DNA of 64,000 bases from assembly GCF_018320785.1 (NCBI RefSeq), contig NC_054867.1, positions 49,909,355-49,973,354 on the forward strand. The letters run 5' to 3'. The notes under the pieces are model-generated. The model was not told the DNA's origin, made no database searches, and saw only the letters and a program-made list of their open reading frames with translations. The DNA comes from Cheilinus undulatus. Taxonomy: Eukaryota; Chordata; Actinopteri; Labriformes; Labridae. A program made the position numbers and the translations under genes. This document shows, one piece after another, positions 47,401-59,500 of the stretch; positions within the stretch are counted from its first letter, which is position 1, and each line of letters starts with the position of its first letter.

Positions 47401-50400
47401 ACGGCAAAAGGTCAGAAATAAACATTCTAATGAGACTAGATTAGAACTACGGCTACGGCTAGATTAAAGGGAAAATTCTTTTGACATACATATAACCTGG
47501 CACGTGATGGGCTTTGTTTTAGGAAATATTACTCATGATTTTCTACTGGGGATGCACTGATACATCAGTTTAATATCAGTATCAGCCTGTATCGTCCCTG
47601 TTGAGAAACAGTGGCCACTGGCAAATAACATGGCATGAACAGAAATTATTAGCCAGTGTTTGTTTGTTGTGTTCAAGAAAAAAAAAATCTCCAGCAACAC
47701 TGGTAGTTTAGAGAACAGCTTTATTAGACTGTCACGTTTCGGCTTGTAGCCTTCATCAGGGTCATCCTGATGAAGGCTATACTTCCTTCAACCTCTATGC
47801 ACCTTGGAAGTTGGCGAGGTTGTGCCAGAATTACTCACTTTAGCTCTTGTCTTGTTGTAGTTCTATGCCGGTGTATGGTATATCTAACTGCTGGATCAAA
47901 CAAGGGGCTTTCTATTTTGTAGAAGAAATAACCTGATAGATAAATTCTGATCTTGTTTCATGGTCGAACATGAGAGAAATCAGGGGTGCTACAGTTACAG
48001 AAGTAATAAAAAGACTTTAGTTTGGCTAAATTGTTATTTTAAACATCAGTATTGGCCCTAATTTTCACTATCAGTGCATTTATTTTCTGCTCAGTTGCCT
48101 ATTGTATGGCCTAAACTTGTTTTTGTTTAAAAAGATAAAGATAATCACAATAAATAATACCATTGTTGTTGTATTAAAACACATTAGAGCCACAGTACTA
48201 TTCAAATCTGCACACTAGAATTGATATACAATTGGATCAGATGACAAGCATATCACCCAAGCTGACTGATTACCTTGAATGTTTTGAACTGAGACATCAA
48301 AGAGTCAGACTGTGAACCAGTCCGTCCTGTCTGTCAAGAAAACAGACAGCATGTGTGTGCAGGCGGAGGGGTTAAAATGGAGGGCTGCATGTTGGTTTTG
48401 TTTCACATCCTGCATCAACTTCAATCCAGTAGCACTAAAACTGTGGGTTTGATGCACTCAGAGGGAAAGTACCCTGAGAGAGAACCTGATAAAATGCTTA
48501 GCCTGTGCTTTTTTAAGTACATTGGACAGCCTTGAATTTAAATTTCACAAAGATAAAATAAAGATTCTTCCCTTTTTGGGGAGCAAGAAGTGAAATAAGT
48601 AAAATGCCTAGGGGCAGTTTTGTGCAAGAAAGAGGAAGAAACTTACAGCTTTATGGGTGAGAAGCAAAATTTCACCTGATGCACTCAGCTCACATGCTTG
48701 AAGCTAACATTAGCTCACAACAGCAGCTACAAGGGAGAGCATCAACCATTACATTTAGGGGGTTTCAGTCCAACATAACACGGTTTCAGACGAGACTAGA
48801 GTTATCATGATGTCAGAAGTTTAAAATTCCATATTAATATAGTTAAAATGAAACAATACAGATACCAAATATTAACAAAAATGGAAGTCTTTGATGCCAA
48901 ATACCGGATAATTAATGTTTTTAATTAACATAAATCACATGGAAAACTCCAGGAAAGGTAATCATTGGCAATAATTAGATATGAAAACACCTCTTGTGAT
49001 TTTTTTTTTTTTCAGTTTAGACAATGTAAAGGAATTTGCTTGATGGATTCATTCCTCTCCTTTGTACTTGACTTATGAATCCAGTGTATATTTTTAACCT
49101 TTTTGGGCTTTGGTAGATTTCAGTACCACTGATCTTTCAAATAATGAAAGATTATATATAAACTAATATAATTAATAGATAGTATTATTAATAATAGAAC
49201 TATGGTATCAAAAAGTATCCCAGCATATAAAATCACAACATCCTTAGAGGAGACACCTGCTCAGCTGTTTTCAGTCAGTATAACACCACTTTAGAACGTC
49301 AAATTTATTTATTGTTTAACGCTTTGCAAACTAATAAAGGATAAAAATGGTGGCACATGGTGAATTTGTACGCAGTACTCTTACAAATAGAATAAGTGAA
49401 AGAATTAAAACAGAAATATCATATTTGACAAGGGAAACCTGAAAAGGAACAACTGAATTACCAACCATTATTTATCTTAACTTTAGATTCTCACATTATA
49501 AAAATGTCATCATCAATGTGATACCAATAAAAGGGAAATGAAATACTTGTTTGATACCAAGGCAACAAAAATAGAAGTTTAAGGCAACAAATATTGGGAA
49601 CTTTGTTGTTTCATTTACAACCCCGATTCCAAAAAAGTTGGGGCACTGTATAAAGTGTTGAAAAATGAAATGCAATAATTAGCAAACCTCATAAACCCAG
49701 ATTTATTCACAATAGAACATTAACAACACATCAGACGTTGAAACTGAGACATTTTTTACCATTTCATGAAAAACACTGGCTCATTTTAAATTTACTGCCA
49801 GCAACACATCTCAAAAAAGTAGGAACAGGGCAAAAAAAGGCTGGAAAAGTAAGCAGGATTAATGAAAAACATCTGGCAGCAGGTTAGTAACATGACTGGG
49901 TATAAAAGGAGCATTTTAGAAAGCAGTGTCTCTTAGAAGTGAACTGCATCTAACAATTGTGGAACAATTTCAGAAAAAATTATTTGATGTTATATTGCAA
50001 AGATTTAGAATACCCCACCATCTAGTGTACGTAATATCATCTGGAGATTTAGAGAATCTGGAGAAATCTCTGCACAAGGGACAAAGCCAATGCTCAACAT
50101 TGGATGCTCATGATCTACGGGGCCCTCAGGGGCCACTGCATTAAAAACAGATATGATTCTGTACTGAAAATCACTGCATGGGCTCAGAAACACATCCAAA
50201 AATCATTGTCTGTCAACACAGTTATTTGTGCCATCCACAAATGACAGTTAGCCTAGAGCTGTATAATGCAAAGAAGCAATATAGGAACACAATCCAGAAA
50301 CACCGCCATCTTCTCTGGGTCAAAGCTCATTTAAAATGAACTGAGGCAAAATGGAAAAATGTTCTGTGGTCAGATAAATCAGAGTTTGAAATTCTTTTTG

Positions 50401-51606
50401 GAAACCACGGATGCTGTGTCCTGTGGACTAAGGAGGTGAGGGACCAATAAGATTGTTATCAGCCCAGAGTTTAAAAAGCCTCCATCTCTGCCCAGGACTG
50501 TTGAGCAGCTAGACTCTCACATCAGAAAAGAATGAGACAACATTCTTCTCCCAAAGGTCCAGCAACTGGTTTCCTCACCTCTCTGCCATCAAATTCAAAA
50601 TGAGCTAATATTTTTCATGAAATGGTAAAATGTCTCAGTTTCAACCTCTGATATATTGTTTATGTTCTATGGATTTATGAGATTTGCAAATAATGACATT
50701 CTGTCTTTATCTAAATTTAAGATGGCGTTACAACTTTTCTGGAATTGAGGTTGTATTAAGAAAATGCAAAATGCAGAAAAAAAAAAAAACTCTCACAAGC
50801 TGCCTTGATTGCGGAAACACTCTGGCAGTGTTTTTAGTACTGACAACAGAACTCTGGAAAGTGCTGGAACAGGCCTGGTATAATATTTCAGACGATGACT
50901 TAAGAAAACTCAAAGACAGTCTTTCCCAAGAAGCTAAAGATAAACTAAAGGCAAAAGAAGGTCCCAAAGGAGGGGGGTGCTTTCGGTGTAGTGCCTGGAT
51001 TTTCCTGGATGTGTTTTAATCAAAAGACTGAGAAATAAATACAAACAGTCATTGAAACATGTCTCAAAGAATAAAGCCAGCACTTTAGAGCAGTCTAACA
51101 AGCCCTTGTTTACATTGTTTAAAAATACCAGTTCAATGTGTATAAATGAACCCAAATATCTAAACAGCTTGTCTCCGTAAAGTTTGCTCATGTCACAAAG
51201 CTTCCTTTCATGCAGCCACAAATGAGGCCATCTTATAAACACACTGAACTATCCACAGTAGACTGTTTGACCTCTGGGCATCACTGTATGTGCATCCCAA
51301 ACACGTCAAAGCCCAACCACACAAGTGGACAAACTGAGTGTAAACGGCCTTAATTATCTCCACACAGACAATTATTTGACTCATCCCCAGTAAGCAGAGC
51401 AGGAATGACTCTTACCTGTGCTCCTCCAGTCTCTTCAGCTGGTGTCGGGACAGCGGGGGAGAGGGCAGTTCGATCAGCCTGCGCAGCACTCCGGGGGCCA
51501 GCCAGCAGGCCGCCTCCATGCCCATGCCCTGCCCGGGGTCCTTGTCCCGGCCAAGGCTTCGGCGAGAACGCAGGCCCCCCCCTTGCTGCTGCCCCGTCGC
51601 GCTCAT
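38449..51606 (-). CDS. cept1: CEPT1, choline/ethanolamine phosphotransferase 1
   Basis: CEPT1 joins CDP-choline or CDP-ethanolamine to diacylglycerol, the last step of the Kennedy pathway, in ER and nuclear membranes. Minus-strand coding exons: 51606-51416, 47388-47214, 47081-46934, 46736-46595, then one of two 85-nt exons (45821-45737 or 43689-43605), 43301-43170, 41000-40842, 40603-40478 and 38571-38449. Either choice gives 1281 nt, 426 codons plus stop (human 416). All junctions are GT/AG and in phase. Exon 1 carries [14 protein letters not shown]. Exon 3 holds the complete CDP-alcohol phosphotransferase motif DGx2ARx8Gx3Dx3D (DGKQARR, then GELFDHGCD). Later pieces are [60 protein letters not shown] and [10 protein letters not shown]. 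The C-terminus after [17 protein letters not shown] differs from the human end. Several membrane segments are visible. It matches CEPT1 better than CHPT1. Confidence 0.95.
41610..42147. mobile_element. Putative hAT-like inverted-repeat element
   Basis: Starts TAGGGATGT and ends with its reverse complement ACATCCCTA. It follows another repeat start (CTAGCCACACACTACATGAT at 41537). No transposase frame, and target duplications are not clear. It lies in a cept1 intron. Confidence 0.35.
42705..42955 (+). repeat. Full unit of the repeat family also seen at 30113-30595
   Basis: Runs from ACCTCCGCCAAGGAGGTTAT through TTAGCAACTTAACTC, GATGAAATTTTCAGGAAATG, GGATCACCGTCTGGATCC and GGTGGAGGTCTGCGCTCTCC to GTGCTTTTCTAGT. 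It lies in the cept1 intron before exon 6's downstream neighbour. The class is not known to me with certainty. Confidence 0.6.
43605..43689 (-). CDS. cept1: cept1 alternative exon 5b (human-like form)
   Basis: The 85-nt exon has acceptor CTCCCACTCAG|C and donor TCACTG|GTAATT. It encodes, after the shared isoleucine, [19 protein letters not shown] then GGSAFWQSL. This closely follows human CEPT1 ([18 protein letters not shown], then FWQSM), so it is likely the default form. The segment forms a hydrophobic helix just after the cytosolic catalytic region. Confidence 0.92.
44381..44533 (+). mobile_element. tRNA-derived SINE, plus orientation
   Basis: AAGTGGTTAAGCTGTGTCC resembles an A-box region and CTGGGTTCAAGGTGG a B box, followed by CATCATTGTTTCAGTCTC and the tail GAATAAAGGCATAAAAAGCC shared with the copies at 24333, 24799 and 58733. 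It lies between cept1 exons 5a and 5b, opposite to the gene. Confidence 0.6.
44724..45203. mobile_element. 480-bp TTAA-flanked element carrying a RecQ-helicase-like fragment
   Basis: TTAA stands at both ends (44720-44723 and 45204-45207). The inverted ends are CCTTGCAAAGCAGATGGAT on the left and CCTGACACCCCAGATGGAT on the right. TTAA target sites are used by piggyBac and Kolobok elements. Inside, a plus-strand frame from ATG 44908 reads [19 protein letters not shown], then [11 protein letters not shown], which resembles the N-terminus and Q motif of RecQ-type helicase genes found in many copies in fish. The frame loses similarity after about 45000. It lies in the intron between cept1 exons 5a and 5b. 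Confidence 0.55.
45737..45821 (-). CDS. cept1: cept1 alternative exon 5a
   Basis: The 85-nt exon has acceptor TGTGTGTAG|A and donor GTGATG|GTAAAC. It completes the codon AT|A from exon 4 and encodes 28 further residues: [14 protein letters not shown], then [14 protein letters not shown]. It ends in phase 0 and joins in frame to IPILNVQMK of exon 6. Length and phases are identical to exon 5b, with 10 of 28 residues the same. The acceptor tract is only moderately pyrimidine-rich. It is less like human CEPT1 than 5b is, so it is the candidate alternative form. Confidence 0.85.
46814..46924 (+). pseudogene. LINE reverse-transcriptase fragment
   Basis: The plus-strand frame [20 protein letters not shown], then [15 protein letters not shown], matches the reverse-transcriptase block 4 pattern (xGVPQGSxLGPxLFxIY followed by LPLGxI) of L2/Rex-type LINEs. 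No flanking reverse-transcriptase sequence continues. It is antisense to cept1 and ends about 10 bp from the donor of exon 3 (46934/46933). Confidence 0.6.
47550..48085. repeat. Putative hAT-like repeat with GATGCACTGATA ends
   Basis: GGATGCACTGATACATCAG on the left and, on the minus strand, AATGCACTGATAGTGAAAAT on the right form imperfect inverted ends. The interior includes GTCACGTTTCGGCTTGTAGC, a phrase also echoed at 54001 (TCACGTTTCGGCACAGGG). It lies in cept1 intron 1 next to exon 2. Boundaries are approximate. Confidence 0.4.
49618..50753 (+). mobile_element. Tc1/mariner-like transposon, internally deleted, with TA duplication
   Basis: Ends CAACCCCGATTCCAAAAAAG and, reversed, CAACCTCAATTCCAGAAAAG, with TA at both flanks (49616-49617 and 50754-50755). 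The transposase start is recognisable on plus ([10 protein letters not shown], then [19 protein letters not shown] at 49940-50130), followed by AKAHLK-like and TVLWSD-like remnants near 50320-50380. It has frameshifts and lacks the rest of the DDE domain, so it is inactive. It sits in cept1 intron 1. Confidence 0.85.
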
Positions 51607-51718
51607 GGAGCCCTGCTGCCTGCTGGTCTGGTCCCCGATGGGTCTGGCTCTGGCTCTGCCACTGTCCTGCCGGGAGGGCTAAAGATCCACAACGGGGCTG
51701 GATGAGGCTGGGCAACAC
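51607..51718 (-). other. cept1: 5' UTR part of cept1 exon with the start codon
   Basis: After the acceptor at 51719 this exon has 112 nt of leader. It contains an ATG-free GC-rich run directly before the main start (GGGCTCCATGAGCGCG). A second acceptor-like TCTTTAG near 51680 is possible. Confidence 0.5.
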
Positions 51719-54700
51719 CTAGGGAGAAAAATCTCAAATAACTATGGTGTCCTCTGATGTTATCATATCCATAATAAACTGTTTAAAACATGAAAATGGT
51801 CTGTGAATGAATTTAAGAACATTCATCATCACCATACATTGTTTATCAGCTTTGTTTCAGACCTTGTGCTGACCATGTAACACGAATTTAGTTAATTTCT
51901 GTTAATACAGATGGTAAAAAGCAGCATTAGTCTGAGCTTCCTTTGGATCTTACAGTTTCTTAACCTTTCAATAAGGCTGAAATTTTGCATTATACTAGGA
52001 ATGCATTATACTATCAGTAGGATATCAGTACCAGCAGATATGGACATTTCTGCTCCTACTTTGGCTCTAAAAATCAGCCTCTATCAGCTGCAAATATTGG
52101 CTATATGGTCAAGTAAGTTGGTGGCGTTTTAGGCTGGACCAATAGACCTACTTCAGCTGAGGTCTTTTTCTTCATTCACGATCATTCCTTAAACTTTAAT
52201 GTGTGTTTAAAGGACTGAAATTTGTTCATCCTTAAACTTTAAATTGTGTATTTTAAGGGCTGAAGTTGTAGGTCTGAACAACATTTTAATATTTAAAATT
52301 ATTTTGTAATTATCAGCAAATTGGATCTCATCAAAAGTCCAATATAGTGCATGTTTACGATTAATGTTATCACCAGTCAGTAAATGAAAGCTTATACAGA
52401 TAATCGACCAAAATCAGAACATAAGCCATGACAATTCACCAGGCTGATCAGCTGACCCCACTCCGATCCCACTGGAAAGGCTTAGACCCCATCACTTTTG
52501 CCCTGAAAAAAAGTCTGACACAATGACTTGAAAACCCAACAACAAGGCCAAATATTAGTCTTCTCAAACCAGTGGGAAAAACATAGTCAGAAACTGCCCT
52601 GACCCAGTCATGTCTGTTTTTGCAGGTAGGGATGTCCATGACATAGGAATTACATGGCTGAATCTGACTGATCAGATCATGCCTATCATGCACTGATTGG
52701 CATGGTTTTCATTTTTTATCCCTTTTCTCATGGATTTAAGAGACAAACTACATATTGGAATAACACTATTCCATGATAGGATTTGATCCATCCTTTTTCT
52801 CACACACATTGATTCTGCATTATGGTGACCCTACAAGCTTATCAGTATTGGATTAAATGAATATGTAATTCTCGCCCAATGACAGATGGGATAGACTCCA
52901 CTGAAATTCTGTTGCAAATGACACTGATTCGAAATACACACATTTTTAGAACTCCATAAATAAATATCCCTTATTTACTAAGTAGATACATTCTTATATA
53001 TCCAATATTTACTTGTAGAAAACAGGCGTATCCAAGTAAAAACAGATACTGACTACAGACATATAGCTGTAATGTAATGAACCTTGTTACATAAGCAGGT
53101 GTTTAACTATGAGACTGGAGGTCAAATAAGGCTCTTGTCAAATATTTGACTATTTGAGGTCACCCCTGTCTACAGGACTGTTTCAGGTCATCCTGATACC
53201 AAAACTTTGAAATGCTTCTAGTAAAGAACTGTAAATGGTGAAAAGAACTTTAAATAAAATTGCACTTTTCTAGTTGTCTGACTATTCAAAGTGCTTTTCA
53301 CACCTTATTTACCCATGTATGGTGGAGGATTCTATGTAAAATGGCCATCAGGATCAAATAATTAATTTATTTGCGTTAACAGATTTTCAAATATTCACAC
53401 ACCAACGGTGCAGCGATGGGAACGATTCAGGGCTAAGTGTCTTGCCCAAGAATATATTAACAAGTGCCTGCACAAGCTGGGGATTGAACCCTAGACCTTC
53501 CTGTTGACTGGCTCTACCACTGATCAAAAGCCAAATGTTATAACTGTCCACAAATGTTACTATCAAAAAACCTAATATAAATCTGCAGTTTTTAACATAA
53601 TAATCCCACAAACCTGATAAATCTCCCGCAATTCTAATAGCAGTTGCCTGTCACACATGTAATAACAAATTTCCCACAAATATCATAACAGCTACATTTG
53701 TAGGCAATTTATGACATTTATTAGAGGATCGAAATCTCAGGCTTTTAAAAACTGTTATTTATTCCCACAAATGAAATATGAACATAAAAACGAAATGTTT
53801 TTGGTTGTTAAAGCCTTTTTACAATTCACAGGGGGAAAGTTGCGCTGCAAATCCATGTAGACCATCAGCGGAGTGCTAAGCCTAAGCTCAAAAATCAATC
53901 AAATGTTTCCAAAAGGCAGCACATCTGGAAATCCGAGTTATGGAGGACAAAACAATAACATTTTACTAGTCTATTTGGCTCACATCACAAACAAACGCTT
54001 TCACGTTTCGGCACAGGGCCTTCATTAGAGCATTTGTCAGTGAGTTCAGAAACATAATCATAGCATTTTTTTGTTCACCATGAAATAAAGTTGTTTTTTT
54101 AGAGTCTTAGAACACTGGTTGAACTAATAATCTTAGCAGACTGGACTGAAATGTGTCAAACAGTGCTTTGAGGACATTATGGACAATATATAGAAACTCT
54201 GTTCACCCAGCCAGTTTTATTGTTTATAATTACTTAAAATGCCTGTCCCCTCAAAATTTGTGTTTAGGCTCTGAAAGTTTGTACCCTGTTTGTTTAAAAC
54301 ACAGTAACTAGCTAGGAAAAGACATCAGATTTTGGCAAGGCTGCACAGCCTTGTCCTGTGAGTTTTGTTCACGTGCAAAAAAGAAAAAAAAAAAAAAGGC
54401 ATTTTGTGTCAACTCTCCATGAACTGTGAAATTACTTATTTCTGGACCAGAAGCACCCCCTTTTGAGGGCTTAAATCAAGAAGAACTCCTTGGATTTTGC
54501 AGAATTTTCTAAAATTGATATCAAACCTTGAGGCCGGCTCAGATTAAATAATTTGTAAGTCTTCTACAATGGCACCATGTCAGACTACGCGACAAGACTC
54601 TTGTCCAGTCTTGGCTGACAGTCTGGCCACACTACAGGTGTGATCCCAACAGCTTATTATACGCTGATGTCACCATTGTCTCACGACTGTGTGTGAGTTC

Positions 54701-55780
54701 AGTGGTTGGGGGAGTGTGACAAAGAGAGTTAAGAGTGCTCTATGTGATACTAATGGTATTTTCCTCTGACAAGAAAAAACAAAACAGAAAACAATTTGAT
54801 AGACTCTTCCCAATATGTCACGTAAAGGACAATATGCAACAGAAATCCCTGTATGCACACATAGATTCCCGGAGGGAGAGAAAGTGGGAGCCTGTTAAAC
54901 AGAACTCTGGTAAATGCTGATACAAAGATTAGAGCAAATGCTCTACTATTAGTAGGTATCAGGATTCACGTTGTTGACATCAGGTAAAGATGTCAAATTA
55001 GATGATGATGATGCAAGAAAATTCAAAGGTGCTTATCTTGTCGAGCCATGGGGCACATAGAGTAAGCAAGGGTTTCATATCAAGTAACTAAAGTATTTAT
55101 TCCCCTCCAAGTAACTCTCGTGAAAATTAATGTGCTTTTTAGTACTATTAATCACTATAAAAGAAACACCGTTTTGGAATTTCTAGAATATTTCAGTTTC
55201 GAGTATTTAGGCTCGAGACTTTGCAACTATCAAATGTCTTTTCAAGATGAATTTAAAACCATGACATGTTACATGAATAGCAAGCATAACTGGCCATAAG
55301 TTATTAACAGTTTTAATGAGCTGAATGTGAACTGTGTATACATCAAATAGAGTGTGAAAAATCCTCTTCATGGACCGTATCTGTGCTGCTAAACTGTCTC
55401 TTGTGACTGTCAGCAACACATGCGCTACTGACAACAAACAATCTGCTCCTTAGCATGGCTACTCTCTGCTAGCCGAACATTACAGTGCTGCTGATGATGA
55501 ACATTAGCATTAGCAGGGCTAGTCGTAACGTCAGCTCAGCAGGCAGCTACGGAAGACTGGTGTCACTTCAATTATTCAAAGGTAGTCGCTTGTCGTTGAC
55601 CTATAATCACGTCCTTATACATATATTGCTATAAATATCTCTGCTCATTGAAAATATTGATAAAATTAGGCGACAGATATGACACGTCCCTTGAAGACTA
55701 CGGCTAGCTTGAGCTAGCTCGACTAGCTTACCAAACACACCTAGCTAGCAACTGAACTGACGGATGTGACAGAGACTGAC

Positions 55781-56005
55781 CTGGCCGATTAAAGGACGAG
55801 AGCCGCGGGCAGTCCGAGGGGTGGTGAGGGGGCTTCAAGCCGACAGACAGGACTCCTCTGTGGGCTGTTATTCAAAGAGTTTCCCTCTATGACTTTAATA
55901 CCGGAGGGACGTTCGCAGCTCTAGGTGGATCACCACGACCGGTGTCACGGTGGCTGTCACAGCGAGCTAGTTCACGTTAGCCGTCACGGAAGTCTCGCGA
56001 TGCTG
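55781..56005 (-). promoter_or_regulatory. cept1: cept1 CpG-rich promoter and non-coding first exon
   Basis: On the minus strand a donor CGGCCAG|GTCAGT at 55781/55780 closes a CpG-rich stretch that fits a 5' UTR exon. At its outer edge lie an ETS-type ACGGAAGT (55986-55993) and TCTCGCGA (55993-56000), the core of the TCTCGCGAGA element of housekeeping promoters. The next exon would begin at 51718 (CTCCCTAG|GTGTTGC) and carry the ATG at 51606. Inferred from signals. Confidence 0.6.
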
Positions 56006-56142
56006 TCAAGCCCCTCAAGCGGACAAATGCCCTGAGTATGGTCTCACAGGCAAACACTGGAGGAGAATTGAGGACTGGGGATAAGGCAAAACGCATACAG
56101 AGCTTAACAAATTTATTCGACCACCTGTCATATTTGTCTCAG

Positions 56143-56514
56143 TACGGAAGAGTATTGGGGCCACTGAAAAAAAAAAAATTTGAGACGAAAATTTTTTTTT
56201 CACTTGTGAGAAAAAAAGTCAGAATTCTGAGTTTAAAGTCAGAATTCTGAGATTAAAGTCAGAATTCTGAGAAAAAAAGTCAGAATTCTGACTTAATTCT
56301 TCAAATGAAAAAAAAGTCTCAGATTTTTTTTTCAGAATTCTGAGATTAAAGTCAGAAGTCTGACTTTAATATCAGAATTCTGACTTTTTTCTCAGAATTC
56401 TGACTTTAATCTCAGAATTCTGACTTTAATCTCAGAATTCTGACTTTTTTCTTACAAGTGAAAAAAAATTTTCGTCTCAATTTTTTTTTTCAGTGGCCCT
56501 AATTCTCTTCCGTA
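56143..56514. mobile_element. 372-bp foldback element packed with a 12-bp palindrome
   Basis: The two halves are long inverted repeats: left TACGGAAGAGTATTGGGGCC and right (reverse complement) TACGGAAGAGAATTAGGGCC, both going on through CACTGAAAAAAAAA, GAGACGAAAATTTTTTTT and CACTTGT(G/A)AGAAAAAA. The centre holds nine exact copies of TCAGAATTCTGA plus one variant, spaced by TTTAA/TTTTTT words. The 6-bp TCTCAG flanks each side (56137-56142 and 56515-56520). No coding capacity. It lies about 140 bp outside the cept1 promoter. Confidence 0.85.
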
Positions 56515-59500
56515 TCTCAGAGACCATCCAGCATCATGAAGTGCTTTAATGCGGACTCTTTCATTTTCAGTCAGCTCTCCACGTTTTACCATTTTGAACA
56601 GGACTGAAGGATTTCAAACTGAATTCACCCAAATTTGAGCTGGCTCACTGGGCTTCTCTGAGAAGTCAGAAATTAATCAAGCATAACATTCAACCACCAA
56701 AACGATTTTTTTTTTTTTGTACAGGAATGCAAGTAAATAACTATGATTTGACATATCAAGAAATATTAATGTGCTTTACTATTTTTTCAGTTTTTTGTAA
56801 ATCAGTAAATTTGACAATTCATGATAACAATAATAATTTTATTTTAGCATTAAAAATATCATCTGGGTTGAAGAGCTTCTACATATTGGTGTATTAACCA
56901 TTGCAGAAACATAAAAAATGATTTTGGTAATTTCCAATGCTGTTAATTTAGGGCAGCTGTGGCATAAACCTTACTTTGGTTAGGGTTAGGATGGTCTAAT
57001 AAATTTGTTAAGCACTGTAAATATAAAATAATTTCAGTGTTAAGAAACTGAATCATAGACGGTGTCTTTATTTGTTCACAGAGACTATTTTCGAATATTT
57101 AATTTTTTAGGGCTGCCAAAATTACTTGTAAAAATCACAGTTAGCTCCACAACTATTGCATGCAACCCTGAACGGAATTAGCAGTGAAGAAAATAGATGG
57201 ATAGTGTATTAGAATAATACATTGTTCTAATTATTGTCCTGTGTCTGTGTTTTATGGTTTTATGTATGAATTAATTGCACCACTGAAGTGGCATTGCTAA
57301 TTTCATTGTATTTTTATACAATGACAGTAAAGGTTTTCTGATTCTGATTCTTTCAGCACACTTGAGTGAACCCACTGCAGCGTCTCCCTGCAGCCACAGT
57401 GATGTCTCATTTCACAGACAGCTCAGCAGACAAGCCAAAAGTCATCTACACAGTGTGTTATCAAAAAGGATCTTTTACTCTCCCTGTATTTCCTTTTCAA
57501 TCCATAACAAATTCATTTTTCTATATCTAAAAGCGAAGTCAATTACCCTTAGTTACAGACAGTAGAAATTTTCAAAATGACAGAAAAACAGCTTTAATTG
57601 CCGAATAGTGGAATTCTAAAATATGATAAAAAGCTTGCAATTCATCCTGATTAACTGCAGAAATTCTGAGATTAAATGCAGTGACAATTTAAATTGTTAC
57701 ACAGCCCTTACTTATTTTGCATCCTGCCAGAAGTGATGGGAGACATGCACACTAGTATACAGTTAGTGTTTTATCCTGAAATTGGAATTTGAGATGTGCT
57801 CTTTCTTTCATTTATTTATTTATTTATTAGCACTTTTGGAACTTTTTGCAAAGCACTCTCCTGAGAATCTTCATTTGTGAAGTGCACCCTTCCCCTCCAA
57901 AATCTGTATCAGATGCAAAATATGGTTTAACTCTTTATATTAGATATTCAAACATTTGAAAACAATTGATGCTCTACACTTACTTCCTCCACACTACTAC
58001 CTGTTTTTAACATCCTTAAGTTCATCTGAATCCACTGTTGTTTAGTGAGCTTGTGTGACAACTACTGGATCAAACCAACAACATGACGAGGTGGGGTGGG
58101 GGTTAGGGCATGATACATGGTAGCCTACTAGAAGCAGGATATGTCTGCATTGAAATATTATTTACCATCCGTCCATCATGGTGCACGGTTAAACCCTGGC
58201 CTAGTCACCAGTCAATGACAATGCTGACATGAAGAGACAAACAACCGGACACTCTCACGTTCACTCCAATAATCTAGAGTCACATTTAACCTAACCAGTA
58301 TTTTTGTACTGTCAGTAGAAGTAAGAGTATCCTGAGAGAGCCCATGCATGCACATGGAGAACATGCAAACTGAATAGAAAAGCCCTGTCTGACTGGGATG
58401 TGAACCACGGCTACAGCGCTAAACACCGTTCCACCATGCAGTCCATATTATTTATCTTTTCTTTTTAATTATACAAACCAATATCTATATTTCAAAAAAG
58501 TTTTTCAATGGTATTAAATGTGAGAAATACTGAAAAATGTCCTCCAGCCTCACCACACTGAATGCAGAGTCATTTTGGCATTAATGTTAATTATAGTCGC
58601 AGTCTTCAGATTAAAATGCCTTTTAGTGAAATCAGTGTCATTCTCTCTATTCAGAGCTGTAGACTAGTTTTAGCTAACAAAAACACAAAATCAGTCAAGT
58701 TTAGTCAATAATAAGCCCCTATATTTTTGGGGAGCAGATGACATGGCAGCTAGGTCACGCCAAGTCCAGCCTGCTGCTCCTTTCCTGCATGTTTCTCCCC
58801 CACTCTCTCATCCCTATCCTCTCTAAATAAAGGCATAAAAAGACCAAAAACACATCTTTGAGAAAAAGTCCTTACATTTTTAGTCTGTACATTAGTCATC
58901 TATGTATATTAATGCACAATCAGTACTGATTTAAAATGCACTGATAAAATACTGGTTACCTTGTATACATGAAAGAGTGATATGGTAGATATATTATACC
59001 CTTTAAAGACAAGTTTATATTGGTCTCAGAGGTCCCCAAAACATGCCTGTGAACTTTGTTGCTGCAAAAACTCTCCAGTATTGGATTTTTGCATGTCTAA
59101 AGACTCCTCTGCTTCTGCACTGCTCAGAATGAGCTGTTACTGAGCTGTCTGACTCCGCCCTTGACCATGCCCCTCTCAGGAAATGGATGTGGCTTAATGG
59201 ATGTGCATCTCTGAAAGGAGGATCAAGAGAGGAGGGCGGAACTTGCATCAAATGGGGAGGGCAAATCGAACCTGGGGGCGGGGCTAACTCCCCACTTTAC
59301 ATCTCATTCATATTTTTGTTAGAAAAGCCTGAAAAGGGATTTTTGCATGATACGTCCCCTTTAAGCAAAAAAATTTTAGTCTCATCTCATTCTCCTTGAC
59401 AAAAACTAAACTTTCCTCAGAAGTTTTTCATCAATTTTCTATAGCTGGTCTTACTCTAATCTTCCTCATGGAAAAAGGTAGTCCAATAAAATTTTTAGTC

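Noticed and set aside
51350-51722. Long overlapping frames on both strands around the cept1 start exon (105, 122 and 95 codons).
   Set aside because: They are side effects of the GC-rich cept1 exon 51416-51606. Only the frame ending [12 protein letters not shown] joins in phase to the next cept1 exon.
56038-56250. A 70-codon frame just outside the cept1 promoter.
   Set aside because: It reads into the foldback element and its lysine- and phenylalanine-rich end comes from A and T runs.
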